A stretch of DNA of 55,109 nt from Spirochaetota bacterium (GTDB taxonomy: Bacteria; Spirochaetota; Spirochaetia; Treponematales; UBA12059). Positions 40,631 through 48,679 of the stretch are shown here, in pieces. Numbering within the stretch: the first letter of the stretch is position 1; every line of letters starts with the position of its first letter. The DNA is taken from the NCBI GenBank assembly GCA_018816345.1, contig JAHIWG010000006.1, forward strand, positions 1 through 55,109. Direction: 5' to 3'. The translations under genes were made by a program, and so were the position numbers. Below the pieces are notes generated by a model. The model saw only the letters and a program-made list of their open reading frames with translations. It was not told where the DNA came from and searched no databases.

Positions 40631-40685
40631 GGCGACCTCGCGGCGATCTGGCGGCGATCTGGCGGCGATCTGGCGGCGACCTGGC
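40631..40685. repeat. 11-bp tandem repeat array (five units)
   Basis: Five head-to-tail 11-bp units: GGCGACCTCGC, GGCGATCTGGC three times exactly, and GGCGACCTGGC. The array lies between the sugar ABC promoter and the membrane protein gene at 40749. The period is about one DNA turn. It may be a row of regulator half-sites or a slippage-prone element. Confidence 0.9.
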
Positions 40686-40748
40686 GGCGGCGTACCGTCG
40701 GCGAGCGATCCGCTTGCCAATCGGGCCGCCCCCTGCTACGCTGTACGG

Positions 40749-41516
40749 ATGCTTAAGTTCTTCCTCAAGAAAAGCTTCTACGACGGATGGGATAATATGC
40801 TCGCGCTGGCCTGCTTCAACGCCGCCGCGCTCGCGCTCGTCGGCCTCGGTATATGGCTGCCCTCGCTCGTCGACTCCGCGGCCGCGAGGCTCGCGGGACT
40901 GGCCTTCACGGTGGCGGCGGTATCGGTCTGGTGGTCTATAACGGCCCACGCGTTCTGGAAGGCCGCCGATGGAAAAACGGTCCGCCTGGGGGACGTCCGC
41001 CCGGCAATCGCCGCGGGCGTCGTCCCGGGGCTGCAGTTCGGGGCCATGGCCGCCGCGTCTATCGTCGCCGCGTCCATAGCCTTCCCGTTCTACGCCTCCA
41101 TCGGCGGGTTCGTCGGCCTATTCGCCACGAGCGTCGCGTTCTGGCTATTCCTGGCGCTCTGGCTTACCCTGCAGTACTTCCTGCCGGTCAGCGCCGCCGA
41201 CGGCAAGGGGTTCAGGTCCGCCCTCAAGTCGTCGCTTATCCTCTTCATCGACGCGCCGCTCTTCTCGCTGGCGCTCGCCCTCGACTGCGCCGTATGCGTG
41301 GCGGTATCGCCGCTCGTGGCCTTCCTCCTGCCAGGCCCCGCCGCGGCCGCCCTAGCCTCCTGCGAGGCGGTCAGGCTCAGGCGCTATAGGCTCTCCTGGC
41401 TCGCCGGGAGCGACGGGAAGCCCGGCCCTACTCCGTGGGCCGGGCTCCTGGCCGACGACGTCGAGGCCCTCGGCTCGAGGGGCCTCAAGGACCTGTTCTT
41501 CCCCTGGAAGCACTAG
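40749..41516 (+). CDS. multi-spanning membrane protein, possibly YesL/DUF624-like
   Basis: A 255-residue inner-membrane protein with five or six hydrophobic segments (about 17-40, 46-67, 92-145 as two, and 170-205) and a cytoplasmic-looking tail. It begins MLKFFLKKSFYDGWDNMLAL. The layout resembles YesL (DUF624) proteins found beside YesMN systems and sugar ABC importers, but I see no decisive motif. I start at the ATG 40749; the frame is open to 40590 but that part reads through the 11-bp repeats. No clear ribosome site is visible. It is divergent from the sugar ABC operon. Confidence 0.68.
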   Translation: MLKFFLKKSFYDGWDNMLALACFNAAALALVGLGIWLPSLVDSAAARLAGLAFTVAAVSVWWSITAHAFWKAADGKTVRLGDVRPAIAAGVVPGLQFGAMAAASIVAASIAFPFYASIGGFVGLFATSVAFWLFLALWLTLQYFLPVSAADGKGFRSALKSSLILFIDAPLFSLALALDCAVCVAVSPLVAFLLPGPAAAALASCEAVRLRRYRLSWLAGSDGKPGPTPWAGLLADDVEALGSRGLKDLFFPWKH

Positions 41517-41520
41517 CGGC

Positions 41521-41539
41521 GGGAGGCCGTAGGCCTCCT
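41521..41539. terminator. hairpin between convergent genes
   Basis: GGAGGCC (41522-41528) and GGCCTCC (41532-41538) pair around GTA, between the stop of the membrane protein gene and the stop of the 4Fe-4S protein gene. No U tract, so only a weak terminator candidate. Confidence 0.35.
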
Positions 41540-42047
41540 ACCTCGGCCCCCTCTGCATGGATACCACCGACAGGACGTGCTCCGACGCGAACTCGGCCGT
41601 CACGACGGCCGTCCTGTCGTTCCGCGCGGCCTCGTTGACCCCGGTCACGCGGCCGGGGCATACGACCCGGCCGAGGCGGTCAACCATCCGCACCTCGTCC
41701 CCAGCCTCCGGCCTCGGCAGGTATTCCCAGGGGAACCGTATGGTGGCCTTCTCGCCCTCCACGCGCTTGATGGTGATCGCTATGCCCGGGCAGGCCGGTA
41801 TGCAGAGGCCGCAGGCCGTGCATTTATCGCGATCGAGGGCCGGCAGGTTAGTGATCGGGCTTCCTACCCTTATAGCGCCCCTGGGGCAGCTCGTCTCGCA
41901 GGGATTGCAGGGGATCTCCTCCACGCACTCGATGCAGAGGCAGGCCCGCGCCTTAAGGTCCTCGAGGCCGGGCAGCATCCCGGCCGCCTCCAGCTCCCCT
42001 AGCGAAGGCGCGCCCTTGGTCTTAAGCGTTCGTTCCGGTACGTTCAT
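41538..42047 (-). CDS. 4Fe-4S dicluster protein of the amine dehydrogenase operon
   Basis: A 169-residue iron-sulfur protein. The cysteines are C36, C38, C41, C47, C50, C54 (first group, CLCIECVEEIPCNPCETSCP) and C76, C79, C82, C86 (CTACGLCIPACP, a regular cluster site). The C-terminal ~70 residues (MVDRLGRVVCPGRVTGVNEA) look like a small beta barrel. It is the last gene of the operon, coupled by ATGA to the HcnB-like subunit, and likely passes electrons from the dehydrogenase complex onward in the cytoplasm. I do not know a named homologue. Confidence 0.87.
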   Translation of the reverse strand: MNVPERTLKTKGAPSLGELEAAGMLPGLEDLKARACLCIECVEEIPCNPCETSCPRGAIRVGSPITNLPALDRDKCTACGLCIPACPGIAITIKRVEGEKATIRFPWEYLPRPEAGDEVRMVDRLGRVVCPGRVTGVNEAARNDRTAVVTAEFASEHVLSVVSMQRGPR

Positions 42048-43138
42048 CGATTATGGCTCTCCTCTAGGACGCGGCTCTTGGCGTCGAAGCGCTTCTTCCC
42101 GAATACGCCCTGGCGTAGCGCGTCGAGCCGCCTCCGGGTCTCGGCCGCGCCGGCTTCCATGGCCGCGTCGTCCAGGTAGCCCAAGGACCAGGCCGCGTGG
42201 ATCCCGGCGAGCCGGCCCTCCTCCATGGCGGTGCTCGCCTCCTCCACCCCGGCGGTGTCCCCGACGACGTAGACTTCCTCTACGCTGGAGCGCATGTACT
42301 CGTCGTGCAGCGGCATCCGCCCGCCTAGCTCGGGCACGTACGTCGTCGCGCACCCGGCGAGGCTCGGCAGCTCCACGGACGGCGTCAGCCCCACGGCGAG
42401 GCATATCGTATCGACCTCGAGGGTCCGCTCGGTCCCGGGCAGCGGCTTGAACGAGTCGTCGAGGCCGACGATGGTAGCCCGCTCCAGGCTCTCGCCGCCC
42501 TCGGCCCTGGCGACCGTGGTCCGTACGTGGAACGGCACGCCGGCCCGCGCCAGCTTGGCCGTATGCACTCCGTAGCCTCCGAGGGTTGGCGCCGCCTCCA
42601 CGACGCCTACGACCTCGGCCCCGGCCTGCATCAGCTGATAGCCGACGATGACGCCGACGTTGCCCGACCCGATAATGAGCACGCGCTTGCCCGGCAGCAC
42701 CCGGTATACGTTGACGAGGGTCTGCGCGCAGCCCGCGGTCATGACGCCCGGGAGCGTCCAGCCGGGGAAGCTGAGCGCGTTCTCCGTGGCCCCCGTCGCT
42801 ATGACGAGCCTCGACGCCTCGAGGAGGTACGACCTGCCGCGGTCCTCGACGGCCCAGACCCGTAGGCCCGGGTCGACGCCCACGACCTCGGTCTTTAATC
42901 GCACGTCGATGCCCAGGCGAAGGGACTCGTCCAGGAGGCCGGTCCCTATATCGAAGCCGCGCGTGCCCGCCTTATGCTCCCTCGAGCCGAAGAACTTGTG
43001 GATCTGCTTGAACAGCTGCCCGCCGGGCTTGTCGTTCTCGTCGAGGAGGACGACGGGGGCGCCCGCCTTCTTCAGCTCTATGGCGGCGCAGAGCCCGGCC
43101 GGGCCCGCGCCGACGACCACGACCGGCTTATCGGCCAT
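42044..43138 (-). CDS. FAD/NAD(P)-binding dehydrogenase subunit (HcnB/LhpE-like)
   Basis: A 364-residue flavoprotein with two Rossmann motifs: VVVVGAGPAGLCAAIE at the N-terminus (FAD) and VLIIGSGNVGVIVG near 152-165. ATGATENALSFPGWTLPG and YVVGDTAGVEEASTAMEEG (FAD-binding end motif) match the HcnB/OoxA-type subunit of multi-subunit amino/imino-acid dehydrogenases such as D-hydroxyproline dehydrogenase and opine oxidase. Its ATG at 43138 lies 11 bp inside the end of the 2Fe-2S subunit gene. With that subunit and the DAO-type gene at 45413 it completes a three-part dehydrogenase. Confidence 0.9.
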   Translation of the reverse strand: MADKPVVVVGAGPAGLCAAIELKKAGAPVVLLDENDKPGGQLFKQIHKFFGSREHKAGTRGFDIGTGLLDESLRLGIDVRLKTEVVGVDPGLRVWAVEDRGRSYLLEASRLVIATGATENALSFPGWTLPGVMTAGCAQTLVNVYRVLPGKRVLIIGSGNVGVIVGYQLMQAGAEVVGVVEAAPTLGGYGVHTAKLARAGVPFHVRTTVARAEGGESLERATIVGLDDSFKPLPGTERTLEVDTICLAVGLTPSVELPSLAGCATTYVPELGGRMPLHDEYMRSSVEEVYVVGDTAGVEEASTAMEEGRLAGIHAAWSLGYLDDAAMEAGAAETRRRLDALRQGVFGKKRFDAKSRVLEESHNR

Positions 43139-43484
43139 CCTCGGCCCCCTCGCTCCAGTTGCCCTTGCCGTCCTGCCGCTCGACGCGCATGCCCGGCGCG
43201 ACCCTGGTCACGCAGGTCCGTACGCCCGGTACGCCGTCGACCTTCATCACGCAATCGGTGCATCGGCCGATGCCGCAGAACATGCGCCTGGGGGAGCCCT
43301 TGGCCGTATGGCGGAACACCGTGACTCCGGCGGCGACGAGGGCCGACATCACGGGCTCGCCTTCCTTCGCCGTTATAGGCTGGCCGTCGAGGAATATCTC
43401 GACGTCGGCCGCCTCGGGCGCCGCTCCCAGCACCGCGTGGTCGGCGACCCTGTTGCTCGTCTTAAGCATGCCGTCTCCGTTCAT
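43128..43484 (-). CDS. 2Fe-2S subunit (HcnA/LhpF-like)
   Basis: A 118-residue plant-ferredoxin-like protein. Four cysteines hold the cluster: C70, C75, C78 and C91 (CGIGRCTDC then RTC). It begins with a short beta-grasp domain (VEIFLDGQPITAKEGEPVMSAL). It corresponds to the small subunit of HcnABC-type dehydrogenases and should carry electrons between the two flavin subunits. The ATG at 43484 overlaps the DapA stop (ATGA), and the HcnB-like start is inside its end. An internal Met at residue 6 is another possible start. Confidence 0.9.
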   Translation of the reverse strand: MNGDGMLKTSNRVADHAVLGAAPEAADVEIFLDGQPITAKEGEPVMSALVAAGVTVFRHTAKGSPRRMFCGIGRCTDCVMKVDGVPGVRTCVTRVAPGMRVERQDGKGNWSEGAEDGR

Positions 43485-44353
43485 GGCCTGAGGCCGGCCA
43501 AGGCCTTCTCCAGCTGCAGGCTAACCTCGGCTGACGCCTCCTTGAGCGGGGGCCTTAGGCCCCCGACGGGGAAGCCCGCGAGCGATAGGGCCTTCTTGAG
43601 CGGTACCGGGTTAGGCTGGAGGAAGAGGGCGCGGTTGATAGGCTGGAGGAGCCCGTGAAGGCGCGCGGCCTCGGCGACGTCTCCGGCCAGGTACGCGTCT
43701 ATCATGGCCTTCATCTGGGGAGCGGCCACGTGCCCGGCTACGCTGACGACGCCGTAGGCGCCGCAGGCCAGGCTGGGAAGCGTGAGGCCGTCTTCTCCCG
43801 TATACACCCGGAAGCCCTCGGCCGCCTCGTTGACTATGACGGTCAACGCGTCGAGGTCTCCCGACGCGTCCTTTACCGAGCTTATGCCAGCTACGTCCCT
43901 CGATAGCCTGACGACCGTCTCGGGGCGGATGGTAACGGCCGTCCTCCCCGGGACGTTGTATAGCATCGACGGTATGCTCACCGACTCCGCTATCGCCTTG
44001 AAGTGGTCGTAGAGCATGTCCTGATCCGGCTTATTGTAATACGGAGCCACGAGGAGTATGCCGTCGGCGCCCGCGGCCTCGGCGTCCCTGGCGTTAGCTA
44101 TAGAGGCGCGCGTGTCGTTCGTGCCTGCGTTTCCGATTACCGGTACGCCGACCGCCTCCTTCACGGCCTTGATCAGCGCTATCTTCTCCTCGCGGCTCAG
44201 GGTCGGGGATTCTCCCGTCGTGCCTGAGACTACGATGGCGCTTACGCCCTCGCGCACGAGGCGCCTGGCCAGGTCCTTGGCCTTCCCTAGGTCTATCTCG
44301 AGATCGTCGTCGAACGGCGTCGCCATGGCGACGATGAGCCTACCAAAATCCAT
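43481..44353 (-). CDS. dapA: DapA-family lyase (dihydrodipicolinate synthase-like)
   Basis: A 290-residue class I aldolase-like enzyme (one residue longer if the first of two adjacent ATG codons is used; AGGAGG spacing favours 44353). All DapA catalytic residues are present: the threonine pair in SGTTGES, Tyr and Arg in YNVPGRT, and the Schiff-base lysine in SSVKDASGD. By sequence it could condense pyruvate with aspartate semialdehyde for lysine synthesis. By context, inside an imino-acid dehydrogenase operon, it may instead be a lyase or deaminase such as the DapA-type LhpC of hydroxyproline breakdown. The Arg of YNVPGRT favours true DapA; I cannot decide. Confidence 0.85.
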   Translation of the reverse strand: MDFGRLIVAMATPFDDDLEIDLGKAKDLARRLVREGVSAIVVSGTTGESPTLSREEKIALIKAVKEAVGVPVIGNAGTNDTRASIANARDAEAAGADGILLVAPYYNKPDQDMLYDHFKAIAESVSIPSMLYNVPGRTAVTIRPETVVRLSRDVAGISSVKDASGDLDALTVIVNEAAEGFRVYTGEDGLTLPSLACGAYGVVSVAGHVAAPQMKAMIDAYLAGDVAEAARLHGLLQPINRALFLQPNPVPLKKALSLAGFPVGGLRPPLKEASAEVSLQLEKALAGLRP

Positions 44354-44384
44354 CATGAGCCTCCTAATCCGCGCGCGGCGGTAG

Positions 44385-44660
44385 TCATTCTTCTTCCCTG
44401 CAGACGGCGCGTATCGATACGGGCCGTATAGGCGGCCGCGTGGTCGGCGGCTCCAGGGTCGCCGGGCTAACGCCGAGCTCCTCGCAGAGGATACGCTCGA
44501 CGAGGCGCCTGCACGACCGGCCCTGGCAGATGCCCATGCCGGCCCTCGTCCAGCGCTTTATCTCCGTAACGGTCCGGGCCCCGGCCTTGACGGCCTCCCG
44601 TATCTCCCGCTCGCTGACTTCCTCGCAGCGGCAGACGTGCCGCTCTTCATCGGGGTTCAT
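44385..44660 (-). CDS. Bfd-like [2Fe-2S] protein
   Basis: A 91-residue protein with the BFD-like cluster pattern: C10 and C12 (CRC) and C45 and C50 (CQGRSC). This fold is also found as a domain in HcnB/opine oxidase and NirB-type proteins, so here it is probably a free-standing electron-transfer piece of the dehydrogenase. CAGGAG precedes the ATG at 44660, which lies 14 bp inside the regulator gene. The C-terminal 25 residues are proline-rich and unstructured in appearance. Confidence 0.87.
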   Translation of the reverse strand: MNPDEERHVCRCEEVSEREIREAVKAGARTVTEIKRWTRAGMGICQGRSCRRLVERILCEELGVSPATLEPPTTRPPIRPVSIRAVCREEE

Positions 44661-45423
44661 CGGTCTTCTCCTGCTCTCGTCGCGGGGAATCGGCGTCGCT
44701 CTCCGCGTAAAGGTCCCAATACTTCGTGACGTCGTCTATGAGCGAATCCATGTGGCGCATGATGCAGCGTTCGGCCTCGTCGCCGTCGTGGGCGCATAAG
44801 GCCTTCAGTATGCTCCGGTGCGCCTGGCGATAGGTGGAGTCCACCCGGCTCCGTACGAATTCGAACAGTTCGGACTGCTGGCGCATCGTGGCCAGTATCT
44901 CGTACAGGGCCTGGAGGGCGAAGTTATGCGAGGCCTTGGCTATCTCCCGGTGGAACGCGATATCTATATCGGCGATGCTCTCGTTCCGCTTGGATTTCTC
45001 CTCCTGCTCCTCGAGTATGCGTTCCAGCGCCCGCTCCTGGGCCTCGGTGATGTTCTCCGCCGCGAGCCTCGCGGTCTCGCGCTCTATGGCCCGCCTGGCC
45101 TGCAGCACCATGAGGAATTCCTCGAGCACCTTGCTGTTGACGAGGTGCTCGAGCCTCTGGCGATGCGACTCCATGGAATTCTGAGCCTTGGAGGCGCCGA
45201 TGGCCCGCCTGCCCTCGTCCGTTATCACTCGGCCGCGGTTGCTCTGCCCCACGACGTAGCCGAGCCGCTCGAGCCTATAGAGCATCCGCCCTATGGACGC
45301 GGAGCTCACCTTGTGCCCGTGGGCCTCGAGCCTGTCGACGAGGGACCAGGAGCCCATAGGCTCCCCCGAGTCCCGGATGCATTCCAGCACGAGTATGTCG
45401 CGCTCGTCTAGCTCAGGCTCCAT
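44647..45423 (-). CDS. FCD-domain regulator with atypical winged helix
   Basis: A 258-residue transcription factor. The C-terminal part (about 95-235) has the FCD ligand-binding pattern (IDIAFHREIAKASHN with metal-type His, RQAHRSILKALCAHDGDEAERCIMRHM). The N-terminal 75 residues form a winged helix (SWSLVDRLEAHGHKVSSASIGRMLYRLERLGYV) that does not show the usual GntR start, resembling instead the NrpR/HrcA-type wing. It sits within the catabolic operon between the DAO-type gene (11 bp overlap) and the Bfd-like gene, and likely regulates the operon on sensing its substrate. AAGGAG precedes the ATG at 45423. Confidence 0.86.
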   Translation of the reverse strand: MEPELDERDILVLECIRDSGEPMGSWSLVDRLEAHGHKVSSASIGRMLYRLERLGYVVGQSNRGRVITDEGRRAIGASKAQNSMESHRQRLEHLVNSKVLEEFLMVLQARRAIERETARLAAENITEAQERALERILEEQEEKSKRNESIADIDIAFHREIAKASHNFALQALYEILATMRQQSELFEFVRSRVDSTYRQAHRSILKALCAHDGDEAERCIMRHMDSLIDDVTKYWDLYAESDADSPRREQEKTDEPR

Positions 45424-46618
45424 GCGCGGCTCCTTGCGGCCTCATGGCCCGCTCCACCCGGAAGGGCGTCGCGTCGAATTCGGGCGTCTTCCCGCAGGCG
45501 AGATCGGCTACGAACCTTCCCGTAATAGGCGCCATGGCGATGCCGTCCCCCTCGTGGCCGGCGGCCATGAAGAAGCCGGGGCGGTCCGGGACCTCCCCGA
45601 GGAAGGGCATCCCGTCGAAGGTCGACGGCCTGAGCCCCGCGAAGCTCCGGATGACCTGGGCCTGGGCGATTACGGGGAAGAACTTCCTGGCCTGGGCCGC
45701 TATGAGCGACAGGGCGTCGGGATCGGTGGCCTTATCGAAGCCCGCGTCCTCCCGCGTGCTGCCGATGAGGTAGTTGCCGTTATGCGTCCCGGTGAACGCG
45801 AAGCCCAGGCCGAAGCGGGCGGCCGCGCCGGCGGCGCCGGGAGCGGAGCTTTTCGCGAGCTCCGGCTTGAGCTTGGAGACTATGTACTGGGCGCTCCAGA
45901 CGTTAGTCTCGCCCAGCGCGGGGAGCTGCTCGGTCACGAGGACCTGCCCCTTCCGGGGGGCGATTGGCAGCTCGAAGCCGAGGAGCCGGCAGACGGAGTT
46001 GGCGTAGGCGCCGGTAGCGTTGACGACTACCTCGGCCTCGATCGACTCTCCGCCGGTCATGCGGAGCGACCAATGCCCTGCCCTCCGCTCTATCGCCTCC
46101 GGCCTCGTCCGCGAGAGGTAGCGCAGGCCCTTCGCCTGGGCGCCCAGCATGAAGCCCTTCATGAGCTGCATCGGGTTGACCTGCGAGTCGTCGGCGCTGT
46201 ACGTGGACGCGATGACGTGGGCCGAGACGTGCGGTTGCAGGCGCCGCAGCCTCGCCGCGTCGATTATCTCCACGGCTAGCCCCGAGCGCTTCTGGCTCGC
46301 GACGAAATCCTCCATCACGGCTAGCTGGGCGGCGTCCTCTATGAGGATGGTGCCGCCCCTCGTCTCGAATTCTATGTCGCAGGGCAGGTCCCCCGTGAGG
46401 GCCTTGAACAGCTCGAGGCTCCTGAAGGTCATCTCGAGAAGGATGCCCGGCTTCTTCGATTGCAGCAGGATCATGTCGTCGCAGGAGCCGGACGCGCCGG
46501 CCCCCATGACGCTCGCGTCGGCCAGTATAACGCTCTTGCCGCGCCGGCATAGCTCGTACGCGATGGCGAGCCCGTTCACCCCGGCTCCGAGGACCACCGC
46601 GTCTGTCTTTAGCGCCAT
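45413..46618 (-). CDS. FAD-dependent amino/imino-acid dehydrogenase (DAO family)
   Basis: A 401-residue flavoenzyme. The N-terminal dinucleotide motif is VVLGAGVNGLAIAYELCRRG, a GSCDDM-like segment follows, and the C-terminal part has FAGLRPSTFDGMPFLGEVPD and AAGHEGDGIAMAPITG, typical of the DAO/glycine-oxidase/HcnC group. It is the catalytic subunit candidate that oxidises the C-N bond of the substrate, with electrons leaving through the iron-sulfur and HcnB-like subunits. GGGAGA precedes the ATG at 46618. The TRAP permease gene ends 32 bp upstream, so substrate import and oxidation are linked in one transcript. Confidence 0.9.
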   Translation of the reverse strand: MALKTDAVVLGAGVNGLAIAYELCRRGKSVILADASVMGAGASGSCDDMILLQSKKPGILLEMTFRSLELFKALTGDLPCDIEFETRGGTILIEDAAQLAVMEDFVASQKRSGLAVEIIDAARLRRLQPHVSAHVIASTYSADDSQVNPMQLMKGFMLGAQAKGLRYLSRTRPEAIERRAGHWSLRMTGGESIEAEVVVNATGAYANSVCRLLGFELPIAPRKGQVLVTEQLPALGETNVWSAQYIVSKLKPELAKSSAPGAAGAAARFGLGFAFTGTHNGNYLIGSTREDAGFDKATDPDALSLIAAQARKFFPVIAQAQVIRSFAGLRPSTFDGMPFLGEVPDRPGFFMAAGHEGDGIAMAPITGRFVADLACGKTPEFDATPFRVERAMRPQGAAHGA

Positions 46619-46650
46619 TATCTCTCTCCCGTCGTGGTTTGGAACATGTG

Positions 46651-48567
46651 CTAGGCCGCCGTCTCGACTCGCAGCGTCGCCTTCCCGGCCTTCCTAGAGC
46701 CGACGGCGAAGAGCGCCAGGAGCAGGAGACCGCCTGCGATGGTGATCGATTGGACCAGCGCGCGGTCGAGCACGGGCTTGGCCGCGGCGAAGACGGTAAG
46801 GCCCAGGGCCGCGATCCCGAGCGCCACGCTCTGGTAGGCCTTGAGCTTCTTGAACAGGTAGCCGGAGATGGCGGCCGCGAAGAGGATGGCCACGAGCAGC
46901 ATCACTATGAAGGTAGCCGCGATGAGCCCGGCCGAGCCTTGGAGGATCATGCCGTTGTTATAGATGAAGATGAACGGGATGAGATATCCCATTATCGCGA
47001 GGCGGGCCGCCTCGAAGCCCGTCGCCATGGGCTTGGAGCCGGCGATCGCCGCGCCGCAATACGCCGCGATGCACACGGGCGGCGTCACCTCGGCCAGGAT
47101 GGCGAAGTAGAAGACGAACAGGTGGGCGGGCAGGAGCTCGATGCCCAGGGACAGGAGGGCGGGCCCGCCTATGGTGATGGCGATAATATAGGCCGGCGTG
47201 CACGGGAGGCCCATGCCCAGCACTATCGACGTAATCATGATGAGGATGAGGGCCGGGAGGAGGAAGCCGCCGGAGAAGCTGGTTATAACGGTGGCTATGC
47301 CGAGCGCGAGTCCCGTATAGGTGACGACGCTTATGACGATGCCCGCCCCGGCGCAGCACACGGCCAGCATGATGAGGTTATGGCCAGAGAGGCTGAACAC
47401 CTCGAACAGGCGCTTCGGCGTGAGCATCGTATCCTTGCGCAGGAACGACAGGACGAAGGTGACGGCGATGCTCGCCGTGGCCGCTCCGAACGGCGAGTAG
47501 CCAATGACGAGGAACGCGATCAGCACGACGAGCGGGATGAGGAGGTACGCGTCCTTGATCACCTGCTTCCAGCTTATCATCTCGCTCGGGTCCATGGCCT
47601 TGAGCCCGCGCTTGAGCGCCATGAAGTGGACCCTGAAGTAGATGCTGGTATAGTAGAGGATGGCGCCGAACGTGGCGGCGAGCGCGATGGTCCCGTACGG
47701 TATGTTGGTGATCTCCGACATCACGAAGGCGCCCGCGCCCATGATCGGCGGCATGAGGAGCCCTCCCGTGGAGGCGGCCGCCTCGACGGCCCCCGCGAAC
47801 TGGGGCCTGTAGCCAAGCTTCTTCATGAGGGGGATCGTGAACGTCCCCGTGGCGTATACGTTGGCGGAGGCCACGCCTGAGATCGAGCCGAACAGGCCCG
47901 AGCTAACCACGGCTATCTTCGCTGGGCCGCCGGGGCCCGAGCCCGCGACGCGGCACGCGAAGTTGGTGAAGAACTCGCCGGTCTTGGTATATTGCATGAA
48001 GGACCCGAATATGACGAAGACGGCGACGAAAGTCGCGGTGACGCCCGTGATGGATCCGTAGATGCCTGTGTCGGAGATCAGGTAATTCATCTCGATGATT
48101 CGCGCTAGCGATACGCGGCGCGAGTAGAAGATGCCCGACAGGTAGGGGGCCAGGAACATATAGCCGAGGAAGCCCGCGACCAGTATGGCCATCGCGGGGA
48201 CGACCGCGCGCCTTATCGCCTCTATCAGGAGGACGATGTTGATGACGCCGAGCGCCATCTCCAAGGGCAGCACCGGGTCAACCATGGCCATGCGCATATT
48301 GAGCGCGTCGTTATTGAATATGACGTAGAGGGCCGGCACCATCGAGAGCGCGGCCAGGATGAGGTCGAGTACGGTCGGCCTGTCCTTGGGCGACTTCTTC
48401 GTCGCCGGGTACAGTATGAAGGCCAGGGGCAGGAGGAACAGCAGGTGTATGCCGCGCTGGATCCTCGGTTGCATTATGCCGAATATCGCCGTATACAGAT
48501 GGAATACGGCGATCGTAGCCGCCCATACGGCGACGATAGTCTTCGTGAATCCCTTGAGTTCTCTCAT
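46651..48567 (-). CDS. TRAP transporter fused permease (4TM/12TM)
   Basis: A 638-residue inner-membrane protein with about 16-17 hydrophobic segments. The fusion joins the small DctQ-like and large DctM-like subunits, as is usual for TAXI-type TRAP systems. In the DctM part the patterns SGVASANVYATGTFTIPLMKK, MGLPCTPAYIIAITIGGPAL and EVTPPVCIAAYCGAAIAG are visible. It should import an organic acid or amino/imino acid with a sodium gradient. GAGG precedes the ATG at 48567. It follows the binding-protein gene after a strong hairpin (48609-48649). Confidence 0.94.
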   Translation of the reverse strand: MRELKGFTKTIVAVWAATIAVFHLYTAIFGIMQPRIQRGIHLLFLLPLAFILYPATKKSPKDRPTVLDLILAALSMVPALYVIFNNDALNMRMAMVDPVLPLEMALGVINIVLLIEAIRRAVVPAMAILVAGFLGYMFLAPYLSGIFYSRRVSLARIIEMNYLISDTGIYGSITGVTATFVAVFVIFGSFMQYTKTGEFFTNFACRVAGSGPGGPAKIAVVSSGLFGSISGVASANVYATGTFTIPLMKKLGYRPQFAGAVEAAASTGGLLMPPIMGAGAFVMSEITNIPYGTIALAATFGAILYYTSIYFRVHFMALKRGLKAMDPSEMISWKQVIKDAYLLIPLVVLIAFLVIGYSPFGAATASIAVTFVLSFLRKDTMLTPKRLFEVFSLSGHNLIMLAVCCAGAGIVISVVTYTGLALGIATVITSFSGGFLLPALILIMITSIVLGMGLPCTPAYIIAITIGGPALLSLGIELLPAHLFVFYFAILAEVTPPVCIAAYCGAAIAGSKPMATGFEAARLAIMGYLIPFIFIYNNGMILQGSAGLIAATFIVMLLVAILFAAAISGYLFKKLKAYQSVALGIAALGLTVFAAAKPVLDRALVQSITIAGGLLLLALFAVGSRKAGKATLRVETAA

Positions 48568-48608
48568 CTATTCCATCCTCGTGTGTATCGCGTTCGGACA
48601 GGGAAGGC

Positions 48609-48649
48609 CCGGGAACCCCGGCCCCGCGATGCGGGCCCGGGATTCCCGG
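48609..48649 (-). other. intercistronic stem-loop after the TAXI binding-protein gene
   Basis: Arms of 19 bases (48609-48627 and 48631-48649) pair with two mismatches around a three-base loop, 31-71 bp after the stop. No U tract follows. As in the sugar ABC operon, this probably keeps binding-protein mRNA above permease mRNA. Confidence 0.65.
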
Positions 48650-48679
48650 TACGGGAAAATCAGCGCTGAGCGGGATTCA

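Noticed and set aside
40631-40685. CRISPR-like repeat array
   Set aside because: Units are 11 bp and directly adjacent, with no spacers and no cas genes.
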